From Rostratula benghalensis (taxonomy: Eukaryota; Chordata; Aves; Charadriiformes; Rostratulidae), in NCBI GenBank assembly GCA_013399305.1, contig VXAI01000028.1, positions 4,890,175 through 4,954,174 on the forward strand: a DNA stretch of 64,000 nucleotides, in the 5' to 3' direction. How positions within the stretch are numbered: position 1 is the stretch's first letter; each line of letters begins with the position of its first letter. The translations under genes were made by a program, and so were the position numbers. Below, in pieces: positions 1-61,863 of this stretch. The notes below the pieces were generated by a model. That model saw only the letters and a program-made list of their open reading frames with translations, had not been told where the DNA came from and did not search any database.

Positions 1-1444
1 TTGCATAGGGGTGAGAGGAATGACATGCACTGCGGAATAAACACGTGTGTATGAATATATATATATGTAAAATCATAATTTTTTCCCAGAGAGATGTTCA
101 CCTTGCTCTAAGAGTATCAGAGTAATGTCAACAAAATCTTATTTATAGCATATTAAGTAAATCCACAGAAAACGAAAACTCAGAGAAGCCTTGTTATTAA
201 ATGTATCATCTCTCCACTTCTCTTAAATCCCAATTTTTCTTTGTCCTATCTGGCTGTCTTACTTTGTTCTTCATAGTTATAGGCAGTGCTAATGTCTTTG
301 TAATTGCTGCCTTATGTTTGCTGAACTGCTGGTCACAGAGCACTCGGGAATCACTGTTCCAGGACAAAGTGAACATAGCCTGAATTCTTGTGAGTCCTGA
401 CTTAGAAACTTTTCTGTTCTGCATAGTTTTAAGAGAAACTTGCACCTTAGGAAGCTCAATTGCCTTCTAATTTTGTTTAGATTTTTTTTTTTTTAATTGC
501 TCCTCCACCTCTGTGTAGATTGAGTCATCATTTACAATAACACCAGGCATAGTAGAGGAAAAATACAAATAGTGATTCTTACAAATAAAATTCCCCAAAC
601 TGTTTCCCATTTTGGCTTTTCAAAGATGCATCTACTACTTAATGAAATATCACTGTGCAATCTTTTTATCAATATTCACATGGAATGTCCTTCCAAATTA
701 CTTCAATGATTTCTCCATTTGTTGAGCTATTTTGGTTTCAGGTATACCGGTTAAATCTTTTTGACATCCACATGTTCATTTAATTCTCCAGTCCCCCACA
801 TATGTAACTATGGTATTTTATCAGCTTATTGTACCTAGTGTCTACTATAGCTGTATTACCGTTTCATATAAAACTTTGTTTAGATTCCGTACTTTTAATT
901 TAATTTCCAAGTAAAATCCATAGATGGAAATTGTCAATAAAACTAATTGTTGTAACTGGCTGATTGCATGTCCAATCTAGGCCAATAATTCCCAGATCAA
1001 TTACATTGAACTAGCTTTAATCTAATGTATCCAGCATTTCATTAAACACGATGAGTTGTTTATCCTGGTTTTGCAATCAGCTCCACACATAGAAAGATGC
1101 TCAATTTGAGGCATTTGGTTTCTCCAAGTGTAAGAATCGTAAGTTCTTGAGTTTCCAACTTAACAAATACTGGACTGGAGAATTAGGCCAATTTGTTGAC
1201 AATTTAAGAAAAAAACAAACCAACAAACACTCAAACAACAAACCCCCACACCCCTTAAAAATGCCAACACTTTATTTCAAGGGAATTAAAGTAAGATATT
1301 TCCCGATTGGAGTTGTTTGTGACATAGGGCTGTTACAACTCTCTGCTTACTAATGAATCATTTTTTTCCTTTTTAATGGGAATTACTTGGGTACAGAAGC
1401 AGACGTTTCCTAGCAACATAACCCTGTGCATGTTTTCAAACCAG
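1..1444 (+). other. 3' part of SPTLC3 intron 2
   Basis: Non-coding, AT-rich sequence upstream of the first visible exon. It has a short TA run at 55-66 and ends in CATGTTTTCAAACCAG. I looked for the preceding exon (membrane-anchor coding, ending in a Lys codon before DFVPLY) and did not find it, so exons 1-2 and the promoter lie outside the window. Small open frames here resemble nothing known. Confidence 0.8.
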
Positions 1445-51617
<50,173 letters not shown>

Positions 51618-51980
51618 GTTTTCCACACATGAAGAGAACATTATAATGCTATGAAAGGGGAGAAAACCCGAAAACTAAAAAATAAGAATGCATTTCTTCC
51701 CTTCTAAGGACAATTTTTGTTTCTCAGTTAATTGAAAGGAGGGGAAGCTCAGGTGTTGCATTTTATTGTATCAAATTTCTGTATTCAAGAGACTGAAATA
51801 TTGATACAGGTTTGCCTCCCCAGGAGATATGTCCTTCTTACGGTATTTTTGATGCAGAATGGATGCATCCATTGATCGAGTTCCTAATGTACAGCTTTTG
51901 TTATGGCCCCTTTTTATGAAGAGGCTTCAGATAGTCTTAATTGTGACTGAAATAATAAAGTTTAAAAACTGAATGTATTC
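51618..51980 (+). other. SPTLC3: SPTLC3 3' UTR
   Basis: Non-coding sequence between the TAA stop and the probable cleavage region. It is about 360 nt, AT-rich, and has no repeat that I recognise. The end is inferred as roughly 15-25 nt past the AATAAA at 51954. Later AATAAA copies at 52397 and 52529 could give longer forms. Confidence 0.7.
51954..51959 (+). terminator. SPTLC3: Poly(A) signal AATAAA of SPTLC3
   Basis: The first canonical AATAAA on the + strand after the stop codon, within AATAATAAAG, about 340 nt downstream. A T/G-containing stretch (TGTATTCCAGTGTAATATGG) follows at about 51973-51992, suitable as a downstream element. Cleavage is probably near 51975. Confidence 0.65.
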
Positions 51981-52396
51981 CAGTGTAATATGGTAACATA
52001 ACTCAGCTTCATCAGAAAGATTGACTTTTATCTGTTTAAGAGCGTTGGTGTGGACTGCTACAGAGGAATGAACGAAAGTAACCTCTTTAAGTTGCCCTAT
52101 CATGCGTTTCTTCAAGGACAGAAAATGTTTGAAGGTGGTTAATGCTGAGAACAAGAAAAGTAGCTTGGTCGGATCATATATTTCTGACAGCAGATTATGA
52201 GAAAGGGAAAATGCCTCCTCCCCTCCACAGATCCATTCTCAGCCACTTAAATACACTATAAGCTGTGTAATGTACAAAAATTTGGGCTTAGACATAAATA
52301 GAAATGCTTTTCTGCTAACACATTTGACCTACAGCCTTTCACATCTTATCACAACGTAAGTTCTTCAGCAGACTTGTTCCCTTTTCATGTAGCAGT

Positions 52397-52402
52397 AATA
52401 AA
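52397..52402 (+). terminator. Candidate distal poly(A) signal
   Basis: AATAAA inside GTAATAAATAATTTT. A second copy lies at 52529-52534 (CTTAATAAATTC). Either could extend the SPTLC3 3' UTR by about 450-580 nt. The hexamer is common in AT-rich DNA, so this is only a candidate. Confidence 0.25.
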
Positions 52403-52967
52403 TAATTTTAATAACCATTTAACTTTCCCGTAAAAACCTTGATCAAAACAGTCAGATACTTGCAGTTCACAAACTGCAGATGACATTTATAGGCCCATTC
52501 CTAAGTTTCTTGAACTACTTATGGGCTTAATAAATTCACTAACAAGTACATAATGCTGAAGCTGTTAGTTATACAGAATGTGAAGTTCAAGATACCATGA
52601 GCACTTGTGCCACCTGTTAAATTGAAAACTCCGCTGTTTCTAAATGGGCTAAAGTCATCCACTTAATAGCTCTTCTTGAAATATTCTTGTCTGGTTTGTG
52701 CATGGCAGGGGTTATTTTACTTGTCTAATTGCAGACTTTTTTGAGTGGTTTGTTTTTCAAATAATTGATTAGGTCATCTAAGGGGGATGACATCCTTGTC
52801 CACTTTGCCCCTGCCTGCAGAACAAATGCCCAAAGAAACTTGAAGGAATTGTTACAGCCAGCAGTTTCCCTGTGATGCCTGCAGCAGCATTATTGTCAGG
52901 CTTACGTGGGCTGAGTTGTTTGAAGGAGACTGGAGGCTTTTTCCCTTTTTTGCAGCATTGAAAAGTG

Positions 52968-53345
52968 GTTCTGCAGCTTTAAGAATGAACTCCAAACCAT
53001 TCCACGCTATCAAATGTCATTGTAAACACATCAGATGAGAGATGTTTAGCTTTCTGTTGCACAGATGTACCACACTTTCATGTTCTCTTGAAAGCTGTGG
53101 TGTAAACTTAACCCACAGCTGCAATATTAGATTTAAGAACAGAACAATTAAATCGCGGAGTACCAATTACACTATATTACTCCCTGCTTGTTAAAGCAGG
53201 TTTCAGGATATAACAAGGCTGATTGGTTATGAGGGCCCATTTTTTGTTGGATTTTTGTTGTTGTCGTTGTGCAAGTTAATAAAAATCCAGTGGTGCTATA
53301 ACTTTAAGAATTGATTACAACGCATTCCATAATATCAAATGTCAG
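52968..53345. promoter_or_regulatory. Duplicated non-coding block, candidate regulatory element
   Basis: Two about 53-bp units, 52968-53020 and 53293-53345, start 325 bp apart and agree at roughly three quarters of positions. Shared cores are CTTTAAGAAT, CATTCCA and TATCAAATGTCA; CATTCC is the TEAD core and ATCAAA a TCF/LEF-like core. No known repeat is recognised. The function is inference only. Confidence 0.35.
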
Positions 53346-54159
53346 CTTTAGGAAACGTGTATCAAGGGCTGGGGGAGGACTAAATGGTGTCATATGATTC
53401 TTCACTTCAGTAGTGGATGGAGCTGGAAAACACTGCAGAGGTTCAATGGAGCCATGTTTGTGGATAGGAGCAAACTCACTGTAGAGATACTAAAATGCTC
53501 AAACACAGGACAAGGGAGTTAGGAAACGCAAGCTTTGTCTTTGAGTAACCTGGCAATTTGTGATGTAAAGCTTTTTTACGTGCAGGGTGAGTGCACTTAC
53601 TGTGAAGGAGATGGGCTGAGGAAGTTCTGCAACCTGTTCCGTGAGGAAAAGTACCGAATTTGATATATTACATTTTGATCTTGATTGCTGAACATCTGCG
53701 GCCAGATCCTCAGTTGACTTCTGACCTTCCATCTTGGGGTATACGGCCCTAGTTTATATTCCAGCAAACATTATTACATGTGCTGTTGCAGGCAGCACGC
53801 TATTTCCCTCAAAGAGAGGCCTGAGATTGATTAAGCTACAGAATGATCACTTTTTGTACCCCTATAGGGGAATGTTTTCTGTCTGAAGCCGAATTCCTCC
53901 TGCCCTCAGAACATTACTCTCTCTCATATTAAGGAGACAGGACAGCTATTTTTCAGAGACTGTCAGTTGATTTATTATATGCTCTTTTCTGATTTCTTCC
54001 ATCCCTTACACATTAGAGAAAGTACAGGCTGACTGTCCCTGGGCTTGGGGAACATTTAGGGAGAAATCCCTGCTCCACTGGTGCAATAATAAAACTCCCA
54101 GGAACTTCAGAGTTTTAGATTTTCCCCATGAGGCTTAGTTATGGTCTGGCGCTGACTTT

Positions 54160-54220
54160 TCCTTCAGCACAATTTCAGTGGAGTTTTTCCAGATTTACAT
54201 CAATTTTAATAGATTTAGAG
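54160..54220. repeat. Ancient short interspersed repeat (probable)
   Basis: ATTTCAGTGGAGTTTTTCC then AGATTTACATCAATTTTAAT matches the TTCAATGGAGTTACTCCAGATTTACACCAGTGTAA core of the same broad class of old amniote elements. Only one arm is recognisable. Confidence 0.4.
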
Positions 54221-57200
54221 TTGATCAGCACTTGGAGACTATTTTAGCTAGCTTAAAAAAACTGATGGAGGACTTATTAGGGAATTAGCACATCTAGCAT
54301 AAGGATCACATATTTCCTAGAATATACTCCATCTTCAGGCATGCATGTTCTTGGGAGATACAGTTTTCTGTAATTGTTTTAGAAGGTTTTGAAGAACTGA
54401 CTTCAATAAATAAAAATTGCTCAAGCTGTCTTATTTTAAGCCAATGGAAATCTAAGTATGAATACACTAACTTTATGGTGGCAAGCTGCAAATCTAGCAT
54501 CTTGTTATCTTGCATAAAATTTTGATTGACCCTCATGCTATGGGAAGACTCAAAGAACTGTCTGTTTGACAGAGTATCTGAATTGTTTGCCCTTTCCTTG
54601 TACCTTTATTCCACCTCATCTTTTAGAAAGCCTTCATTTCCTGAGCTTATCTAACTTGTCAAGGTGGTTCCCCACCCACTTCTCCTGCCTCTTATTGTTC
54701 TCTCTGTTCTTCTGGTTTCTGTCCTTGGGGTCTAGGGAAAAGCACACTGGCAGCTGCAGAGGACTTGACGTGTAACAGTTGGCTTTTTAGGCATTGCATC
54801 ACTGCCTGCTTTTCCTGGTATCCTCATCAGCTCCTGCAGACTTTAATCTTTCCTTTTCAAATAAAAAATTCCTACTGATGGTGCTAAATTTCTAAGCTGA
54901 ACCAAATCTGAACTGCCCAAGCTGTTGAAGCAAGAATGGGCTTGATCTATCACTCTTGCAAGTGTAGATCAGGTTAAATCTTGCTTTGAAGTCAATACTC
55001 TTGGTTTAAAACTAGTGCAACTATGAGAGCAACCTGTCAGTGTGAGCTGAGCTGCCTGCATTTCTTTCAGAGGGGTTTGAATGCTGATGTCTCTGGACCA
55101 TTCCACAGCTGCTGCACTTCACAGGGGACCAAGGTGTGGGAATGCATTTGTTTAAGGTAGAATTTCAATTGTCTTTTCTTTTTTTTTTTCCCCTCCAAAA
55201 TGTGGTTGAATGTACATCACATATTTCTCTGTCCTGCTGAGGCAGGGAACAAAATAGTGATGTAAGAAAAGTTATCTACAGTAAAGGAGTGTTTATGTAC
55301 TTTCTAGCCTTCTTAGAAATCCAACAGGGATTCTCTAATATATGGTCTGCCTTTTATTTATGCAAAAAGTTTAATTGTTCTTCAAATTAAAACACAGATC
55401 AGGATCAAATTTTAAAGAAACCACACCAGCAGCTGAGAAATGGCAGATGTCATTCCAATATTGACCTTTGAACATTAGAGCCTCCATCTGCCTTCAAAAT
55501 ATGTATCTAGTTGTTTCCCTTATTATTCACACATCCAGTGGTGTTTGTGCTTACTGCAGACCAGGATAATGAAAATCTCACTTCATCCATTAGTGAGACG
55601 GAGTTTTAGTCTTGTCAGGATGGTCCCAAAACTACCACCCAAGTGATCACACAAAATAATAATTCAGCACCATCAGAACAGGAGGCCGGGGCCTGAAACA
55701 GACTGGTTGCTCAGCAGTTACCTAAGAGGTGAATGTGTTTATTTTCATATATATAGTCAGTAACATACTGACAAGTGATGTAAGTGAGCAGTGATAAATC
55801 CATTTATATAGCATGCTAATCAAATGAAAAGGGTAATGTAGAGATACAGATTAGATCCAGTAGTGTACAAAGAATTTTTTTGTACAAGTGTAATAGGAGT
55901 TACTAGGCCTTTTTAACCAGCTAGGTGAAAATCTTGGTCTTTAATAGCAAAAATAGTGACTGTGAAGCAGGCAAAGAGAGATACTGCACCCTATGTGTTA
56001 CTCCACAGTTTGTTTATGAAGAGAAGGCAGGGTAGACAGGGTGACAGAGCAGATGTCCCTGATACTTTACGTTTCATAGATCCTTTTTGGAGAGTCACTT
56101 CTGCTAGATGCTGTGCCAAGGCCAAGGGTGTTAATTGTTATTAATATACCTGAGTTCAGCAGCTTGTGCTGCATGACTAACTACGCTTGCAGTAATGCAA
56201 ACACAGTAATAGCCACCATCTATAGAGAATAGTGCTGATACTGAAAATTGTTCAGAGATCATTCTAATGACAGCAAGGCAGAGCATCGTTGATGATTGTG
56301 ATGTCCTCATTGGGCGTCATTGCTGGGATGCCACTACTGGGAGTGGCTGTGGTACTGTGGTACGGCCTTGCTGCTCTGCCAGGTATAAGTGATGTGGCTC
56401 CAGGACAGGCAGGACAGGCCTATCCTCTTCTTTGCAGATACAGAAGCACCTGACCTATAGGTCAGTCCAGCAGATGAGTGTCTTTCTGGGAAATCAGCTC
56501 AACCAGAAGGTGTAGCCATGAAAGTAGGACACTGTAGGAAGTCTGGAAAATCAGTTCTCACTAGTAAGTCAAGCACTTAGAGTAACAGAGTGAGAAATTT
56601 TGCTATGTGTGATGTTGTCCCTCAAACCAGGACAGATGTGAAGCAATGGTGCCAGATGTGATGGGTGAAACTTGCTTTTCTGTCATCCCCATTGAAATTG
56701 GCTCAAAGAATTTTCTGTGAACATGAGCTGTATCCTGTGAAGGTATAGGGCCAAGGTGCGTGTATGTATCTTCCGGTTCCTGAAGCACAGAACTGATCTC
56801 TCATGCCATGAAGTATGAAATACCATCCAATGTTAGTTGCTCTTATCTTCAGTATCTCCATTTTCACTCCCAGCACAGTAAGCAGCAAGTCTATTTTAGC
56901 AGTTCGACCACAGAATACAGCAGACAGCTAAGCTTTTTGAGTCCCGGTATGGCCCTATATGGTCCATCGCACTGCAATGGGTAAATATTTCTTGGCACAG
57001 GCTGGCTTTTGCTCTGCTGCAGATAGCCTCTTGTTTGAAGTGGGTTCCTCATGTGTTGACCTCTCCAGCATCTGTTCTGGAATAGCAGAGAAGTGATGAA
57101 ATCGGTGGGGACATTTCAAAATCATAGCTTCCCCTGTGTGTTTCCTGGAGCTTGTTCTGACACAAGTATTCTCTGTGTGTCCTACTCTCCCCTTGTTACC

Positions 57201-60200
57201 ACACAAACCTCGTGATGACTTGGCTCTCTGCACTGTACAGAAACTGTTTTGCACGTACCTAGGGATCCTACTTTCGTGTGGGAGCTGCTTTTCAAAAAAC
57301 CCCAACACCGAGGATATAGCCACTCTCTGCCAGAGTGGTCAGCAAAGGAACAATATTTTTCATAGTTCCTGGACCATTTATTACACTTTTGGCATTTCCC
57401 AGTGGGAAGAACATCCTGATAGGAACTCTGTGGCTCCCACCACACACCCCAATGCCCATATTTTAAAAAATTCTCAGCAAACCTCTCTAACCTGTGGACC
57501 TGAGGTCTAAACTAGATGTCAGAGACTCAGTTCTGATTTGTTTCTGCTCTGCTAAATAATTGCAGATGAGACATATTAGCATTCCTTGCCTCATTTTTAT
57601 TCCTCTGTAAAACTGTGATAGTGATCCTGATTTATTTGTATAACACTAAGTTGAACTGATGAGAAAAGCTACAAAAGAGCTAAGCGTTGATACTGAGTGA
57701 TCTTTTGATTTCTACGTCTCAGAACTTCTCCATTAATCCTGTAAAAGCCTCGAGCACTCTGTTTACCAGACCTAGTGTAAGAGAGAGTACAAGGATGAAG
57801 ACTAATTCTAAATCATAGACAGAAATTCTGGAAAACAGATTCTTCTAACATTTCCATTCTGTGCAAGCTTTGTCAGTGTCTTACTGCAATGATGCCAGTT
57901 GGATTAGGAAGCTTTTTAAAATGTGAATTTATCTTTTCAAAGATTTGTAGCCAAGCCTTTTCAGTTTGTTAAAATGTAATTACTGTCTGCTTGTTAATAT
58001 GATGTTCATTGATTTTTAAAGTACACAGACTTCAAAGCTGAAAATAAATAAATAAAAAGAGAGATAATTCAAACCAGAGTGGAACAGCTCGGACAGTTTT
58101 ACTCTTTTGCCAGGATCCCAAAGCAGTTGTGTTCAAACAATGCCACAGTTTGAGTGGAAATGTGAAGATTAAATCCAAACCCTGCATGTCAGCTTTTTTG
58201 CAAATGACTATCCAGGATTTCAATAAAATAGCCAACCACAACAGATCATGTTGCAGGGATTTTTATTGCTTAACAGCTTGTGATAGTCTCCTGTTTCTCT
58301 AACATGTATTATAAACTAATGCACCTAATGCCTTCTAAGTATCAGTGGAATTTTGGTACCTAACTCTTTTAGGCTCTGTTGAAGAATAATTTGAAGTGGA
58401 CAAAAGAGGAGAGGGCTCACAAAGATGACGAATGGTTGCAGAAGCTCCCAGTTGCACATCATTGAGGTGTAGTACATGATGGAAGGTGCATAAACATGAA
58501 ACGTAATTTCATCATGCTCATGAAGAAAACAATGCAAGCACTAAAGAGGCAAGTGGAGGTAACTCAAAATTCAGACAGGAATTTAAAAATGTGATTAAGC
58601 AATATCCTGAGGAGACAGCAGAAGCAACACTAGAGCACAACACTTTTCGAAGAAGGTCTGGAGAACAGAAAGGTGGGAAGGTATATCCATGGGAGAACCC
58701 TCCCCAAGTGCAAGAGAGAGGATGAAATTAGCTAGCACCGTAGAGATGAAACTGAGCAACAAATTTGTTCAACTGGAGAAGGAGAACAATTCAGAAACAA
58801 AGAAGAAAGGAAGGGAAACTACCCCCCAAAGACAAAATGACAGGACAGTGGAGACAGCCAGGATTGAAACTCCACAGGGGAGAATGAAGGGGAAAGAAGA
58901 GACAGACTGATTTTCAGACAAGCAGAAGAGAAGAGAAGATCCCACCACACCAGTATGACATGGGTGTCTATGACACAGATAGGTTCTTTGATTGTTTAGG
59001 ACAATGGAGGAACAATGCCTAGCCAAAAAACAGAGAGAAGCCTTGTTCTTCCATAACTAGGAATGTAAGATGTGAACCAGTGGAAAATAAAATAAGGAAA
59101 ACTGATAGAAACAATGATTGTCTTCTGTTGAGGGCAAGTGATACTGAGGAAATGGGTAGAGAACAACACTAAACAATGCTTTCAGATACAGCTTCTCAGT
59201 AGTTTTTCTACAGAACTCTTTCAGTCCCAGTGGAAAATTATAAGGTAATAAAAAGTTATATGTTTTCTTAGAACTAGCTCTGTGAAGGAAATTTGGGCAT
59301 GTTTGATCACTGAGAGACAAACAGCTAAAGCAGATTCTTTTCTGAGGGTGGTCTCCATTTGGCCACTTGCGATTCTAGTTGTCCAGGACTAAATTGGCAA
59401 TAGTGAGTAAAGCCACCTTTCAAGTGTAAAATAGGGAAAAACAGGCACAAAAACTCTGATTTACATGCTGGATTTTAACAGATGGGTAAAGGAATATCTT
59501 TGCAGCAAATATAGTAAGGGACAATGAACCTCAAAAGAATAAAGTCACACTTACAGCAAAGTATTCATTCTATGGTAGTCCCTATATAAGAAGATATTTT
59601 TCTTCTAAAAAGTTTTAAAATTGCCATTCACTTTATAACTATTTACTATGTGATGCCATCCATGGTGAGCACAGAAGAAGGTCAGCTGTGTGATAACATC
59701 TAAGCTTTGATTTCTGTATTGTATACAATGTTAAGTGTTCTGGTCTCTTTCTGTTCTTTGAATATCAAGGGGCCACTTAAGTTTTAAAACTGCTTCATAG
59801 TCATGCCAGACAGTACTGACAGGAGATGTAGTCAGTGAAATCTCTTCACCAAGTGGTAAGAAAGAAAGTGGAAAAGGATGGAGAGAAATCATTGAGTTCA
59901 GGATTGCTTGGTTGCTTTAGAAACTGCTGTTTGCAACAATCTCCTGATCTGAGTCTTGTCGAGTCACAACATGAGGCTGCAGACATGGTTTGAGTTAAGC
60001 TGCTAGAAGAGTAATCTTCATTACCTTGGTTTTCTTACCAAGGACATAGATAAAAATATTTCTATAGATAGTAGATAGAAGATTGTAAATACAAGCAAAA
60101 TTTAAACGGTGGTAGTTTTCAGAACAGGGATGATGCTGATGACCACGAGGGAGCAGCAACTGCTTTCTTTGATACTTCTGAAGCCAGCAGGGATGTTTGT

Positions 60201-61059
60201 CCATGGAGTCATCCATGGATGTAGCACACTGAATGCATTTAAGTAATCTACACAAGTTTAAATTACCAGCAGCCAAAACAGCAGTCAGGGAAAACTGGAT
60301 AGCTTAGAAGTTTTGAATGCGGAGGCAGGATCTTCTCTAAGTCAATTTCAATTTTAGAAATGATTTTAGGGATTTGCATTTCAGTGGTGTCACAGCAGGG
60401 AGTCCTGGGGAAGATGAGATGGTATGGAGAATGCTTGTGATGCAACTGGTTAAGTAATCTCAATCTGAGTATAAGAAGTAAACTAAGATTCTGTAGGTAC
60501 AGGGCAAGCAGCAAAGAAAAGCAATGCTGTGGTAAGGAAGCAGAAAAGCTGAAACATCAGTCTAAAAGAAATAGTGCAAAGGTAATAAAAGCAAATTGTA
60601 ATACTTCTGTTAGCTGTGAAAAGAGAAGCAAAGAATTGAACCATGATGTAGTGAAGTTTGGGAATTTACTGCATGTGTCAGTAGCAAAAAACCTCAATGA
60701 TTTGGCTATGAATTTTTCTGGAGGAACCCATCATAGTAGCAGAGGTGTGATGCAGCATTAGCTGGGCTGCCCTGGAAATAGAACCTGCAGCACTGAGATG
60801 TACAGAGAAAATGAGTGAGGAATCAAGAAAAGCAAAAGGGAATTTTGGAAAGACTTAAAATAATTAAGGAAAGAGGAGACAGCATGGATACAACCCCTGT
60901 AAAAACCATTGATACAGGGGAACTGAAGACCTGTAAGGGTGATCAAAAGCTTGCTTAGGCAACACACAATGAAAACTTGCCCATGGAAAAGAAGTTGTAA
61001 GGTGGGTCACAATCAGTCAGCAAAGGATTAGATAATGCACTCAAGGGAAGAACACAGGG

Positions 61060-61139
61060 ATAAAGTGATGCTAGGTGTAGGGGATTGGATTTGAGGACCC
61101 ACAAGGCCCTGTCCAGCTTAATCATCTACGATTCCATGG
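61060..61139 (+). mobile_element. Diverged CR1 3' tail
   Basis: GGGGATTGGATTTGAGGACC, CACAAGGCCCTGTCCAGCTT, AATCATCTACGATTCCATGG aligns position by position with the avian CR1 end (TTGGACTTGATGATCC...AAGGTCCCTTCCAGCCTAATCATTCTATGATTCTATG). The upstream 100-200 bp may belong to the same insertion but are not clearly CR1. Confidence 0.65.
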
Positions 61140-61799
61140 AGACAGCAATGAAAGACCTGCATTGTCTCCCTGAGAACTAATTTTGTTAGGTATGGGCTTA
61201 GGTCACATATTACAAATAGGTCTCTTTTATGTAGGATTCTAGTTTGGAGTTCGCAGTGATTGATGGGTTCATTAAAACGTCATCACTGAAACGGACAAGA
61301 ATTTTCTGCTTAAACCTAAATAAATGACGACAGAAACAGCCGAAGAGCCTCCTGCTTTTCTTGTTGATTCTCCCTGCAGCTTATTATGATTCAGGAGACT
61401 GCTTGGTGGGAGAGAGAGGAGACAGGATAAGAAAGGATTAGCAAGGCATATCAGCATTTCATTTAGACCTTTGCCTACCTGGTTGCTCTTAAATTCTACC
61501 TTCCAGTATCTTTGTTTTTCTGAATGTCATATAACATCATTCTGATGCTGAATAATATTTTTGCTGTGATTTCCCATTTGGTCTGGAAAAGGCATTTGGC
61601 CAGATTCTCAGGTAGTTATTACTGAACCTTATTGTACAGATATAGGCAGCATTGCACTTGAAGATCCAGCCCACTGGATTACTGCTTGTACATCTGTGCT
61701 GTCTTTTTAAAGCCAAATTAGTCGGTATAGAAAGATTTTCTACACAGAATTTGGCTGTCATCTTTGTGACAGTATGTTATATTTTCAAGTAGATCCCAT

Positions 61800-61863
61800 G
61801 GGCCAAATTAATTGTAGTATTCTACTGATGTCAGTGATGTTACCCCAAGTGTGAATTTGGCCC
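61800..61863. repeat. Ancient hairpin-type short repeat with terminal inverted arms
   Basis: Perfect 10-bp terminal inverted repeat: GGGCCAAATT (61800-61809) and AATTTGGCCC (61854-61863). The interior CTACTGATGTCAGTGATGTT then ACCCCAAGTGTGAATTTGG resembles the same old element class (CCATTGATTTCAGTGGAGTTACTCC...GAATTTGGCCC). Confidence 0.5.

Larger units (their letters stand above)
51981..58000. other. 3' flank of SPTLC3, proximal part
   Basis: No supported gene. It contains candidate distal poly(A) signals at 52397 and 52529, the duplicated block at 52968 and 53293, a perfect 7-bp stem CCTGCTT-GTTA-AAGCAGG near 53183-53200 and an old repeat at about 54160. Open frames here (up to about 124 codons) have no recognisable domain, and several overlap on opposite strands. 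Confidence 0.8.

Noticed and set aside
1376..1444. Possible N-terminal extension or start codon upstream of exon 3
   Set aside because: The ATG at 1376 is intronic; a clear acceptor (CAAACCAG) marks the exon start at 1445 and the upstream residues do not match SPTLC3.
57136..57510. Overlapping 122-124-codon frames on both strands in the 3' flank
   Set aside because: Open on both strands with no recognisable family; typical of chance frames.
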